Assembly: GCA_900318795.1 (NCBI GenBank)
Contig: ONLU01000001.1
Location: 1 to 64,000, forward strand
Reading direction: 5' to 3'
Source: an uncultured Prevotellaceae bacterium
GTDB taxonomy: Bacteria > Bacteroidota > Bacteroidia > Bacteroidales > Bacteroidaceae
Length of the DNA stretch: 64,000 nt
Shown piece after piece: positions 8,268-16,337 of this stretch. A program made the translations under genes and the position numbers. Below the pieces are notes generated by a model that saw only the letters and a program-made list of their open reading frames with translations, was not told where the DNA came from and searched no databases. Each line of letters starts with the position of its first letter. The first letter of the stretch is position 1.

Positions 8268-8948
8268 TTATTCTGACGTTTTGTCGTCATTTGCACGACG
8301 AATCCATACTTTGTGTGAGTGGGAGCCTCGTGTGGTGATGCCTGACGTGGGGTCGCTGGTCATGTGGCGCAGGTCCTTCGAGGCTGTCGTCCGGCTCTGG
8401 CTGGTGGCAATGGCGTAGTCGCTGAGGGTCATGTAGCCCTGGCGGTCTATGACGGCGAGGGCTTTACGGATGCGCTCTTCGAGGCTGTCGTTAGGTTTGC
8501 GAGGCACTACGACGTCTGTCTCGGCACGCTCGAAGGTGGCCTCCTGGTTCATCAGCTCCAGCAGCTTTGGGTCGGGCTTGAAGTTGATGCCTTTGATGCA
8601 GACGTGTCTGTACTTGGTTCGCGGCTCGTCGTCGGCGTCGCCTTTCTTCTGCTTCTTGGCTTCAGTGGCCTCGCTGGGTGTCGCCGTGTCGAAGCCCAGT
8701 GTCAGCGAGAATACGCCCAGCCCGTCAATCTTGATGTTGTGCCCCAGCGGCATCCAGCTTTTCATGGTTGTCACCAGTGCGTCCATCACGCCACGGATGG
8801 CCCCCTCGCTGAAGCTTCCGCTGTACTCGCGCATGTGGCGTATGACGGTGTTGAAGTCGTGCAGCGAGTAGGTCTGCATACGTGGATAGACCTTCTTCTG
8901 TCCGTTGCCCATCTCCTCGCTCATCTCTTGTAATACATAGTTTGGCAT
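8268..8948 (-). CDS. HU-HIG-type DNA-binding protein with C-terminal winged helix
   Basis: The 226-residue protein (from MPNYVLQEM) has an N-terminal half like Bacteroidales HU/IHF-related proteins: SFSEGAIRGVMDALVTTMKS, then GHNIKIDGLGVFSLTLG. Its C-terminal half contains a DeoR-like helix-turn-helix (GYMTLSDYAIATSQSRTTAS followed by KDLRHM). It is probably a nucleoid-associated or local regulatory DNA-binding protein. The frame stays open upstream to an ATG at 9092, adding 48 residues made largely of heptads such as MFPSWVH; this comes from the 21-bp repeats and is probably untranslated leader. I therefore start at 8948, although the ribosome-binding site there is weak and the longer form cannot be excluded. 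Confidence 0.82.
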   Translation of the reverse strand: MPNYVLQEMSEEMGNGQKKVYPRMQTYSLHDFNTVIRHMREYSGSFSEGAIRGVMDALVTTMKSWMPLGHNIKIDGLGVFSLTLGFDTATPSEATEAKKQKKGDADDEPRTKYRHVCIKGINFKPDPKLLELMNQEATFERAETDVVVPRKPNDSLEERIRKALAVIDRQGYMTLSDYAIATSQSRTTASKDLRHMTSDPTSGITTRGSHSHKVWIRRANDDKTSE

Positions 8949-9009
8949 AGTCTTCGATGTTTTTTTCTTTGTTCTCTGTATAATTGTTTTTTTCTCACTG
9001 GGAAAGTTC

Positions 9010-9093
9010 TGTACCCAACTTGGAAACATGTGTACCCAACTTAGGAACATGTGTACCCAACTTGGGAACTTGTGTACCCAACTTGGGAACATA
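9010..9093. repeat. Four 21-bp tandem repeats with palindromic core
   Basis: Four units start at 9010, 9031, 9052 and 9073, each close to TGTACCCAACTTGGGAACATG, with exact 21-bp spacing and few substitutions. The best units contain CCCAA-C-TTGGG, an 11-base near-palindrome like an operator half-site pair. The array lies between the promoter (9107-9136) and the preferred start (8948), so it is transcribed. Because 21 is a multiple of three, it also reads as in-frame heptapeptides. Confidence 0.92.
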
Positions 9094-9106
9094 ACTTTTC
9101 CAGTTG

Positions 9107-9136
9107 CAAAGATACATTTTTCTTTCGAGACGGCAA
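9107..9136 (-). promoter_or_regulatory. Promoter of the HU-type gene
   Basis: Minus strand TATCTTTG (9114-9107), TTG at 9136-9134, 19-base spacer. Transcription would start near 9100, immediately before the 21-bp repeat array. Confidence 0.8.
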
Positions 9137-9227
9137 AATGTTTCGCGTATTATTTTCTGATATATAATGTGACAAACCTGATGTTGGTTCGTCTATACAG
9201 ATAAAAGGAACTAAAAACAAACTCGAA

Positions 9228-12011
9228 ATGAAAAGACAAATGAAAAGACAAATCTTGATGCTTTTGGCCATAGGAATGGCTGTGGGCGCATGGGGACAGA
9301 AAATAGACTTCAACATAGCAGGTAAGACCAGTCAGGCGCTTCAGGACGGCTTTGTTGAGTGGGTGGTGCCTGAAGGAGTCTCAGACACAAAGACCTTGGA
9401 TGGTGGCATACAGGTGACTGTTGCAGCAGCCCAAGGTACTAACCCTATGGATGCTGCCAATAACGACGAGGAGATACGTCACGTCAGAACGGAGTGGTGG
9501 AAGAACGGCATCACCAGTGGCAACGACGGGGCACGCATATTGGGTGATGCGCTCATCATAACGGGCGACGACCATAGTTACATTACTTCTGGACCCACTA
9601 AACTGGATGTTACCATATCTGGCCTGACAGCAGGCCATCATAGTCTGCAGGCTTATCATAACTGTGTGGAGTATGAGGAAAGCCAGGGGGCTATTCCTGA
9701 TATTGACATCTACGTCAATGGCGTCAAGGTGAAGGAGGGTGTGAAACAGAGCATCCGCAAGAGTAAATTTGCTGAGGCCAGCCAGTCGTACGTCGAGTTT
9801 GACGTGGTGGAAGGTCAGCCCGTGACTATTTCGTATGTATCTACCCCTAAGGCTGGGGTCACTTACGGCAGAACCTATGTTACCATCAATGCCCTATTAT
9901 TCAACGAAGTGGATAATAGCAAGATAGCCCTTGACCCGATACCAAATACTGGCGACTTGCATGTGGGCGACGGAGCAGGTAATGCCACGTTGCGATGGAC
10001 TTCTCCGGCCTCAGCCGTCAAGCACCATTTCCTGATAGGCCCTGATGCTGACAATCTGACGGAAAAGGCTGTCACTACAGTATCTGAGTATGGCGTCAGT
10101 GGGCTGAATCCGCTCCAAAAATACTATTGGCGTGTGGACGAGGAAGATGCTGCGGGCAATATCTCAAAGGGAGATGTGTGGGAGTTCCAGCCAGCCCGTC
10201 TGGCTTTCCCAGGGGCAGAGGGCTACGGGCGCTATGCTATAGGCGGACGTGGTGGCGTTGTCTATCATGTGACGACGCTTGACGATAATGGCGACGATGA
10301 TAATCCCGTTGAAGGCTCGTTCCGCTATGGCATTAAGAAACTGACGGGTCCCCGTACCATCGTGTTCGATGTGGCAGGCGTTATCTCGCTGAAGAGTCGC
10401 TTGACTTGTTCAGACAAGTTCGTCACTGTTGCTGGTCAGACGGCTCCAGGTGCAGGCATTATGTTCCGTACTTGTCCGTTTGGAATGCAGAGCGACGGCA
10501 TAACCCGCTTTGTGCGTATGCGATTGGGACACAAGAAGATGATTAACGGGTTGATTCCCAAAGGTGGCGAAGATGGTAACGGCGTAGAATATAGTGCTGA
10601 CGAGGTTGGCAAGACCCCAGAAACAACCTTGGGAGGCCTTGATGGTATGGGTATGGCTGGCAATGACCACGCCATTATGGACCATTGCTCCATATCGTGG
10701 ACTATTGACGAGGCTTTCTCCTCTCGTAACGCCAAAGCCATAACCCTGCAACATACTCTCATTAGCGAGGCTCTGAACATAGCGGGGCATCCGAACTATG
10801 GCTCAGGAACAGGTCATGGGTATGCAGCTACCATCGGTGGTGGTGAGAATGGTGGCAATCCTGCTTCTTATCATCATAACTTACTTGCCCATTGCTCAGG
10901 TCGTAACTGGAGTATTTCCGGAGGATTGGATGGCGGTGGCTCCTATGACGGACATCACGACATATTTAATAATGTAGTGTATAACTGGAAAGACAGGGCT
11001 AGCGATGGTGGTACTCATGAATTAGACTTTGTCAACAATTACTATAAGAAAGGAGCTGCTACCAGTATGAATCTGTTGCTTCGTCATCAGTTTGAAGGAA
11101 CAGGCAGTGGAACGCAGCGTGCCTACGTCAAAGGCAATATTCGTGAGGAAACAAACGGCTCAAAAACGCAAGATGCAGAAGGTAATACATATCGATACGA
11201 AAAAAGTAACGGTCAGGTACTCAATTGGGAACCTTGGTCTAGTGAGCCCTTCTTTGAGAGCTATGCCAATGTGGAGACTGCTGATGTTGCCTATAAGAAT
11301 GTGCTTTCGGATGTAGGCTGCACACTGCCTTTCTTTGACAAGCACGACCAGCGTATGGTCAGCGAGACTTTGAATCGTACAAGCAGCACCAAAGGTGTGC
11401 GCACCAAAAAGAATGGCATCATTGATACAGAGGAGGATGAAGGTTGTGAGGGTTTTGATCTGGAGAAGCTAGGACTTACAACTGAGAGTCGCGCAGCTGA
11501 TTGGGATACGGATGGCGATGGTATTCCCGACTGGTTTGAGGAACTGACTGGAACCAATGCCAGCGCAGCTAATAATAATGAAGATCGTGACGGCGACTAC
11601 TATACGGACCTTGAAGAGTATCTAAACTGGATAGCTGTTCCTAATTTCAGAGTTGAGAACAGCCAGACGATAGTGCTAAAAGATTATTTTGCAGGCTACC
11701 AGTCTCCTTCTTACGAGGTGACTTCTGTTACAGGTGTTACTGCTGAGGAACAGAATGGAATGTTGACGGTGAAACCTTCCGAAGCATCTGCTAAACTGTT
11801 CGTTGTGAAGGTGAAAGCATCAGAAGGTGGCATTTCCCTGGAAAGGGAATTCCATTTTGCCTATGGCAACGGAACAAGCGGTATTCAGACCATAACAAAG
11901 AACGATACTAAGGGAGTGATGCCTTTCTACGACTTAATGGGGCGTAAGATTGACGAGCCTGTTCAAGGTGGTCTTTATATCCAGAACGGTAAGAAAGTTG
12001 TTGTACGGTAA
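9228..12011 (+). CDS. Secreted pectate lyase, PL1 family, multidomain
   Basis: Cleaves polygalacturonate by beta-elimination outside the cytoplasm. The 927-residue protein has a signal peptide, an N-terminal beta-rich region (~25-225) and a fibronectin III-like domain (~230-325). A PL1-type right-handed beta-helix (~327-650) follows, starting LAFPGAEGYGRYAIGGRGG and containing IMDHCSISW and YHHNLLAHCSGRN, where the conserved His/Arg positions of the family fall. A calcium-binding-type DTDGDGIPDWFEE loop lies near residue 765, and the C-terminal tail contains FYDLMGRKI and YIQNGKKVVVR. The first 24 bases are an exact duplication of ATGAAAAGACAA, so translation may start at 9228 or 9240. It is followed 12 bases later by a second PL1 gene. 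No consensus promoter was seen. Confidence 0.9.
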   Translation: MKRQMKRQILMLLAIGMAVGAWGQKIDFNIAGKTSQALQDGFVEWVVPEGVSDTKTLDGGIQVTVAAAQGTNPMDAANNDEEIRHVRTEWWKNGITSGNDGARILGDALIITGDDHSYITSGPTKLDVTISGLTAGHHSLQAYHNCVEYEESQGAIPDIDIYVNGVKVKEGVKQSIRKSKFAEASQSYVEFDVVEGQPVTISYVSTPKAGVTYGRTYVTINALLFNEVDNSKIALDPIPNTGDLHVGDGAGNATLRWTSPASAVKHHFLIGPDADNLTEKAVTTVSEYGVSGLNPLQKYYWRVDEEDAAGNISKGDVWEFQPARLAFPGAEGYGRYAIGGRGGVVYHVTTLDDNGDDDNPVEGSFRYGIKKLTGPRTIVFDVAGVISLKSRLTCSDKFVTVAGQTAPGAGIMFRTCPFGMQSDGITRFVRMRLGHKKMINGLIPKGGEDGNGVEYSADEVGKTPETTLGGLDGMGMAGNDHAIMDHCSISWTIDEAFSSRNAKAITLQHTLISEALNIAGHPNYGSGTGHGYAATIGGGENGGNPASYHHNLLAHCSGRNWSISGGLDGGGSYDGHHDIFNNVVYNWKDRASDGGTHELDFVNNYYKKGAATSMNLLLRHQFEGTGSGTQRAYVKGNIREETNGSKTQDAEGNTYRYEKSNGQVLNWEPWSSEPFFESYANVETADVAYKNVLSDVGCTLPFFDKHDQRMVSETLNRTSSTKGVRTKKNGIIDTEEDEGCEGFDLEKLGLTTESRAADWDTDGDGIPDWFEELTGTNASAANNNEDRDGDYYTDLEEYLNWIAVPNFRVENSQTIVLKDYFAGYQSPSYEVTSVTGVTAEEQNGMLTVKPSEASAKLFVVKVKASEGGISLEREFHFAYGNGTSGIQTITKNDTKGVMPFYDLMGRKIDEPVQGGLYIQNGKKVVVR

Positions 12012-12023
12012 TATTGGTTTGGC

Positions 12024-13466
12024 ATGAAAAAAAATGTCGTTGTTCTCTTCGTTCTGTTATGCTTTTTAGCAGAAGGAAGTGCACAGATACTGGCCTTCCC
12101 CTCAGCTGAGGGCTTTGGCAAGTATGCCTCTGGCGGACGTGGGGGCAAGGTTGTGGAGGTGACTAACCTGAACGACGCTGGCGAGGGCTCGCTGCGCTGG
12201 GCACTGACGGAGGCTGGACGCGAGAATGCCACCATTGTGTTTCGCGTCAGTGGCATCATCGACATAGGCCCCAACCCTCAGCGCAAGGGCGAGAACTCCA
12301 TCCGTGCCAAACTGAAGAATGTCACCATCGCAGGTCAGACGGCTCCTGGCGAGGGCATCCTGTTGCGTGGTGGCAAGCTGAACCTGGGTGGGTCGGAGAA
12401 TGTTATTATCCGTAATATCCGTTCGCGCCTGGGCACCAAGGGCGACCCCACCAAGTCGAAGAAGGAGAACTTCATCGAGGGTGGAGCCATTGGCATTGAG
12501 AACGCCCGGAATATCATCATCGACCACTGCTGCTTCGGATGGAGTGGCGAGGAGAATACCACTATCTACGACAACCACTATACCACCGTCCAATGGTGTA
12601 TTGTGCACGAAGGACTCTTTGATGCAGGCCACCACAAGGGCGTCCGGGGCTATGGATGCCAGTGGGGAGGCTCGCCTGCTACGTTCCACCACAACCTGCT
12701 GGTCAGCAACGACAGCCGCTCAGCACGTATCAATGGAGCCACCAATCCCAAGGTTGACAAGAATGTGTTTCTGGAATATCAGAACAACGTCAACTTCAAC
12801 TGGGGACGTCGCAACTCGTGCTATGGCGGCGAGAATGAGGCCGGTGAGGGTAGCTCACACTGGTGCAACTTCGTGGGCAACTACTATAAGCCAGGTCCTG
12901 CACATCCTGAGGACAATGTATTCATCGAACTCTCGCAGGCTCGCAAGGGCAAGCAGTTGACGGGACCCTCGTTGTGGTACTTCCACGACAACGTGATGGA
13001 GGGTCAGAAGACGAAGGACAGCTGGCTGCTCATCAGCAATAAGACGGGCTTCAGCGTGGAGCAGATGAAGCAGGACAGACCTCTCTGCAAGCCTGAGTAT
13101 GTGGAGTACCTGACTCCAGCGGAGCCTGCCAAGAAGGCTTACAAGAACGTGCTGGCCAAGGCTGGTACCATCTGTCGCGACGTTGTGGAGCGTCGCCTCG
13201 TAGAAGATGTGAAGAGTGGGCACCCCAAGTACAAGGGACAGAGTGCCAACAAGCAGGGCATCATTGACTCGCCTGCTGATGCAGAAGGCTGGCCTGTCTA
13301 CGCTGAAGCCACCCCTGTGGCAGACAACGACCACGACGGAATGGCAGACGAATGGGAACGGAAGCACGGACTGAATCCTGCAGACCCGGAGGATGGCAAG
13401 AAAGTTTTCTCAAAAGAGGGATATACAGCCTTGGAGGTCTATCTGAACAGCCTCATGGACGAGTAG
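12024..13466 (+). CDS. Secreted pectate lyase, PL1 family
   Basis: A 480-residue secreted polysaccharide lyase. After a signal peptide (MKKNVVVLFVLLCFLAEGSA) the mature protein begins LAFPSAEGFGKYASGGRGG, the same PL1 opening as its neighbour. It includes VTIAGQTAPGEGILLRG, IIIDHCCFGWSGEEN and TFHHNLLVSNDSRSAR, the beta-helix core motifs with the likely catalytic Arg region. Near the end a DNDHDGMADEWE loop suggests a bound calcium. It lacks the fibronectin-like N-terminal domains and the tail of the upstream lyase. The 12-base gap implies co-transcription, so the two enzymes probably attack different forms of the same pectin. Convergent with mnmA. Confidence 0.92.
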   Translation: MKKNVVVLFVLLCFLAEGSAQILAFPSAEGFGKYASGGRGGKVVEVTNLNDAGEGSLRWALTEAGRENATIVFRVSGIIDIGPNPQRKGENSIRAKLKNVTIAGQTAPGEGILLRGGKLNLGGSENVIIRNIRSRLGTKGDPTKSKKENFIEGGAIGIENARNIIIDHCCFGWSGEENTTIYDNHYTTVQWCIVHEGLFDAGHHKGVRGYGCQWGGSPATFHHNLLVSNDSRSARINGATNPKVDKNVFLEYQNNVNFNWGRRNSCYGGENEAGEGSSHWCNFVGNYYKPGPAHPEDNVFIELSQARKGKQLTGPSLWYFHDNVMEGQKTKDSWLLISNKTGFSVEQMKQDRPLCKPEYVEYLTPAEPAKKAYKNVLAKAGTICRDVVERRLVEDVKSGHPKYKGQSANKQGIIDSPADAEGWPVYAEATPVADNDHDGMADEWERKHGLNPADPEDGKKVFSKEGYTALEVYLNSLMDE

Positions 13467-13483
13467 AAGAGTGCCAGCGGAAA

Positions 13484-14608
13484 CTATAGCGTGATTTCGC
13501 CACTGCCGTAGCAACGGTGGTGGCGATTGTCGTAAACGACGCAGAACTGGCCAGGAGCCACTCCGTGGATGGGCTTCTCTGAACGAATCATAAAGGTATC
13601 GTCGCCTTGAGGCTCCATCGTGGCGTGGAAGTAGTCAGAGGTGTGGCGAATCTTGAAGGTAATATCTAAGGAGGTGAGAGGTGAGAGGTGAGAGGTGAGA
13701 TCGAGTGTCAGCCAGTGGAAGTCGCGCACCAGAAACTCCTGCTTGTAGGCAGTCTCGGGATCATAGCCGTGCGATACGTATAGAACGTTCTCCTTGACGT
13801 CCTTCTTGATGACAAACCAGGGACCTCCGCCAAAGCCCAGTCCCTTGCGCTGACCAATGGTGTGGAACCAGAGTCCCTTGTGCTCGCCAATCTTCTTGCC
13901 CGTCTCCAGTTCAATGACGTCGCCAGGCTGTTCGCCCAAGTAGCGACGGATGTAGTCGTTGTAGTTGATCTTGCCAAGAAAGCAGATGCCCTGCGAGTCC
14001 TTGCGATGGGCTGGTGCCAAGTGTTCGCGCTCGGCTATTTCGCGCACTTCCTCCTTCATCATGTGTCCGATGGGGAAGAGAGCCTTCTTCAGTTGCCAGT
14101 CGTATATCTGAGCCAGAAAGTCCGTCTGGTCCTTTACGGGGTCAGGACTGGTGCAGAGCCATTTGAGGGCGTGAGGGGTGCCGGAGGGTGAACCTCCGAG
14201 CGTGACTTCTTCCTCTTCCGTCTGGGCATAGTGTCCTGTGGCTATGAGGTCGTAGTCGTGGCCTCGTTTCTCGTCGAAGGCGCCAAACTTGATGAGGCGA
14301 TTACACATGACATCGGGGTTGGGTGTCAGACCTGCACGCACCTTCTCCATCGTGTAGCGCGTTACCCGGTCCCAATACTCCTTGTGACAGTCTATGACTT
14401 CCAGTTTGCAGCCATACTTGTGGCTGACGGCTGTGGCCATCTCCAAGTCCTCCTCTGAAGAGCAGTCCCACTCCTCTTTCTCCTCAGGACCAATCTTGAT
14501 ATAAAAGCAGTCGGGCTGAAGCCCCTGACGCACCAGTTCGTAGAGCACCACGCTAGAGTCAACACCACCAGAAAGCAGTAAGGCGATTTTCTTGTCGTTC
14601 AGATTCAT
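13484..14608 (-). CDS. mnmA: tRNA-specific 2-thiouridylase MnmA
   Basis: Adds sulfur to U34 of the Glu, Gln and Lys tRNAs in the cytoplasm. The 374-residue product has the PP-loop ATP-binding motif LLSGGVDSSV, the catalytic cysteine in TPNPDVMCNRLIKF and the second cysteine in KDSQGICFLGKINYNDYI. I start at MNLNDKK (14608). The extra 13 upstream codons cover the -7 promoter box, so the mRNA is probably leaderless. Two oddities lie in frame: a GGSPSGTP insert around the 14182-14198 inverted repeat, and the SHLSPLTS segment encoded by four 7-bp repeats at 13671-13698. Convergent with the pectate lyase pair and divergent from the SPFH gene. Confidence 0.95.
   Translation of the reverse strand: MNLNDKKIALLLSGGVDSSVVLYELVRQGLQPDCFYIKIGPEEKEEWDCSSEEDLEMATAVSHKYGCKLEVIDCHKEYWDRVTRYTMEKVRAGLTPNPDVMCNRLIKFGAFDEKRGHDYDLIATGHYAQTEEEEVTLGGSPSGTPHALKWLCTSPDPVKDQTDFLAQIYDWQLKKALFPIGHMMKEEVREIAEREHLAPAHRKDSQGICFLGKINYNDYIRRYLGEQPGDVIELETGKKIGEHKGLWFHTIGQRKGLGFGGGPWFVIKKDVKENVLYVSHGYDPETAYKQEFLVRDFHWLTLDLTSHLSPLTSLDITFKIRHTSDYFHATMEPQGDDTFMIRSEKPIHGVAPGQFCVVYDNRHHRCYGSGEITL
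13671..13698. repeat. Four GAGGTGA repeats inside mnmA
   Basis: The 7-bp unit GAGGTGA occurs four times in direct succession on the plus strand (minus strand TCACCTC), within the coding region. Gain or loss of one unit would frameshift MnmA in its C-terminal third. Confidence 0.9.
14182..14198. repeat. Short inverted repeat inside mnmA
   Basis: CGGAGG, five bases, CCTCCG: a perfect 6-bp-arm hairpin inside the coding sequence. It falls in an insertion encoding GGSPSGTP that I would not expect in a typical MnmA. Confidence 0.6.
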
Positions 14609-14612
14609 GCTG

Positions 14613-14643
14613 CAAAGGTAGTGAAATAATCTTAAAAATGCAA
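14613..14643 (-). promoter_or_regulatory. mnmA promoter
   Basis: Minus strand TACCTTTG (14620-14613) and TTG at 14643-14641, 20-base spacer. The -7 box ends four bases before the mnmA ATG, so the predicted start of transcription coincides with the start codon. Confidence 0.8.
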
Positions 14644-14652
14644 GCAATTCTA

Positions 14653-14682
14653 TTGTTATTTCAAAAAGTCCTCGTATCTTTG
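14653..14682 (+). promoter_or_regulatory. Promoter of the SPFH gene cluster
   Basis: TTG at 14653-14655, TATCTTTG at 14675-14682, 19-base spacer. It stands back to back with the mnmA promoter, the two -33 elements only nine bases apart. GATATC occurs twice in the leader (14684-14700). Confidence 0.8.
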
Positions 14683-14727
14683 CGATATCAAAATGATATC
14701 ATAGAATAGATTAAATATTAAAGTAGT

Positions 14728-15684
14728 ATGGAAACAAAAGAGTTTAAGTTTAAAGGTACAGTTCTAAATGGCTTTGTAATGCTGTTCTTGGTTTTGGCAC
14801 TGTTCTTTGCTTCTGTTGTAGGCATTGTCTTCGGTATCATCCAACTGGATGATACCGATGGAGCAAATGGCGTCTGGCTCCTGGTTGGTAGCATTTTGCT
14901 GTTGGTGTCTGATATCATCTGCATGTGCAGCTTTCTCCAGTTGGAGCCCAATGAGGCTAGAGTCATCACTTGGTTCGGCAAGTATTCGGGAACTTTCGGA
15001 GAAACAGGCTTCTATTGGATTAACCCCTTCTATGGCACCAAGAAAGTCAGTCTGCGTGCCCGCAACCTGGATGCTGAACCTATCAAGGTGAACGATAAGT
15101 CGGGTAACCCCATCATGATAGGACTGGTGCTGGTGTGGAAACTGAAGGATACCTATAAGGCCCTGTTCGAAGTGGATACCCAGACGATGGCTTCTAATCC
15201 CAGCACAGTTGGAACTGATGCCAAGGGCTTGATGAATGCTTTGGAAAAGTTTGTCCGTGTGCAGGGTGATGCTGCCCTCCGTCAGGTGGCTGGCCAGTAT
15301 GCCTATGACAACGATACTGACGAGCCTAGCCTGCGTTCGAATGCTGACGAGATTAACGAGCAGTTGGAACAGAAGCTTGACGAGCGTCTGGCATTAGCAG
15401 GTATTGAGGTCGTTGAGGCTCGCATCAACTACTTGGCATACGCCCCAGAGATTGCTGCCGTCATGTTGCGTCGACAGCAGGCTGATGCCATTATCCAGGC
15501 TCGCGAGAAGATAGTCGAGGGCGCCGTATCCATGGTGAAGATGGCGCTCAACAAACTTTCCGACGAGGAAATTGTAGAACTTGACGACGATAAGAAGGCC
15601 GCTATGGTCAGCAATCTGCTTGTCGTGCTTTGTGGTGACGATAATGCTCAGCCAGTGGTCAACACAGGAACACTGAATCATTAA
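14728..15684 (+). CDS. SPFH (stomatin/prohibitin) domain membrane protein
   Basis: A 318-residue membrane-anchored scaffold protein. Two hydrophobic segments (~residues 12-35 and 48-70) precede an SPFH domain that begins at [20 protein letters not shown] and runs through VRARNL-type and [20 protein letters not shown] segments, with a charged helical end. Family members organise membrane microdomains and membrane proteases; the specific role here is unknown. It is the first gene of a plus-strand run: a ribbon-helix-helix protein starts 3 bases after its stop, and a DUF1648 protein overlaps that. This compact grouping is a recurring Bacteroidales arrangement as I remember it. The coding sequence contains a perfect 28-bp palindrome at 14831-14858. 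Confidence 0.88.
   Translation: METKEFKFKGTVLNGFVMLFLVLALFFASVVGIVFGIIQLDDTDGANGVWLLVGSILLLVSDIICMCSFLQLEPNEARVITWFGKYSGTFGETGFYWINPFYGTKKVSLRARNLDAEPIKVNDKSGNPIMIGLVLVWKLKDTYKALFEVDTQTMASNPSTVGTDAKGLMNALEKFVRVQGDAALRQVAGQYAYDNDTDEPSLRSNADEINEQLEQKLDERLALAGIEVVEARINYLAYAPEIAAVMLRRQQADAIIQAREKIVEGAVSMVKMALNKLSDEEIVELDDDKKAAMVSNLLVVLCGDDNAQPVVNTGTLNH
14831..14858. repeat. Perfect 28-bp palindrome in the SPFH gene
   Basis: TCGGTATCATCCA (14831-14843), two bases, TGGATGATACCGA (14846-14858): 13-bp perfect arms, encoding part of [11 protein letters not shown]. It lies about 150 bases downstream of the promoter, inside the coding region. Confidence 0.9.
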
Positions 15685-15687
15685 TAA

Positions 15688-15882
15688 ATGGCAGAAAAGA
15701 CGACTAAGAGTTTTATCCTGCGCGTTGATGCTGACACCATGAATGCGATAGAGGCTTGGGCTGCGGATGAGTTCCGCAGCACCAACGGCCAGCTGCAGTG
15801 GATTATCACCGAGGCATTGCGAAAAGCCAAGCGTCTGCCCAAGAAGAAAAAAGGAAGCAATCATGAAGAAACAGAGATTTAA
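15688..15882 (+). CDS. Arc-like ribbon-helix-helix protein
   Basis: A 64-residue basic protein. TKSFILRVDADTMNAIEAWA followed by NGQLQWIITEALRKAKR fits the ribbon-helix-helix (Arc/MetJ) fold: a short beta strand, helix, turn and helix, then a Lys-rich tail. Such proteins bind DNA as dimers, often as local repressors. The codon for its start is 3 bases after the SPFH stop, and its 3' end overlaps the DUF1648 gene by 20 bases, so it is translationally linked to both. Autoregulation of this operon is a reasonable guess, but no operator was identified. Confidence 0.8.
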   Translation: MAEKTTKSFILRVDADTMNAIEAWAADEFRSTNGQLQWIITEALRKAKRLPKKKKGSNHEETEI

Positions 15883-16327
15883 AGTTGAGCGGAGCACAGA
15901 GGGCAACATCTTTGAACTCGCCTTCGTGCTGTTGACCATTGTGGTGTGGGGGGGTATCGTGATGCTCTACCATCAGGCTCCAGACATCATTCCTACCCAC
16001 TTCGGACCGTCTGGCGCTCCTGATGCCTACGGCCCCAAGACGCGTATGTTTTTCCCTTGCATCATAGTAACAGTCGTTGCCGTCTGTATGATGGCGGGGG
16101 CTTACTTCCCTCATTCCGTCAACCTGCCTGGCGTCTATCTCGTCAATGAGCGGCAGGCAGCATTAAGCACCAGGCTCATGCGAGTCTTGGGCATTCTGTT
16201 CCTGCTGTTGGCAGGAGCTGTTGCCTTGGACATGATGCGTGGGCATGTCTTGTTTGTGCTGATAATGATTGTTGTCATGGTGTTGGTTTGTCCAGTATTC
16301 ATATATTTCATCTATAGAGAAGGATAA
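15863..16327 (+). CDS. DUF1648 domain membrane protein
   Basis: A 154-residue integral membrane protein with four hydrophobic stretches. After the first, the segment IIPTHFGPSGAPDAYGPK is the DUF1648 signature (PxHxxxxGxxDxxxxK), related to the SdpI-type immunity and transport family. I start at MKKQRFKVE (15863), overlapping the upstream ribbon-helix-helix gene by 20 bases; an earlier in-frame start would add 32 residues read from the wrong frame of that gene. The function of Bacteroidales members is not established; a membrane role linked to the SPFH protein is inferred from gene order only. Confidence 0.8.
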   Translation: MKKQRFKVERSTEGNIFELAFVLLTIVVWGGIVMLYHQAPDIIPTHFGPSGAPDAYGPKTRMFFPCIIVTVVAVCMMAGAYFPHSVNLPGVYLVNERQAALSTRLMRVLGILFLLLAGAVALDMMRGHVLFVLIMIVVMVLVCPVFIYFIYREG

Positions 16328-16337
16328 TCGTGATGGT

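Noticed and set aside
8949..9092. 48-residue N-terminal extension of the HU-type protein
   Set aside because: Mostly encoded by the tandem repeats and outside the conserved fold; kept as an alternative but not used for the coordinates.
9010..9093. Possible CRISPR array
   Set aside because: The 21-bp units are directly adjacent without spacers, and no cas genes are present.
14684..14700. Repeated GATATC in the SPFH leader as an operator
   Set aside because: Six-base palindromes five bases apart in AT-rich sequence are easily due to chance.
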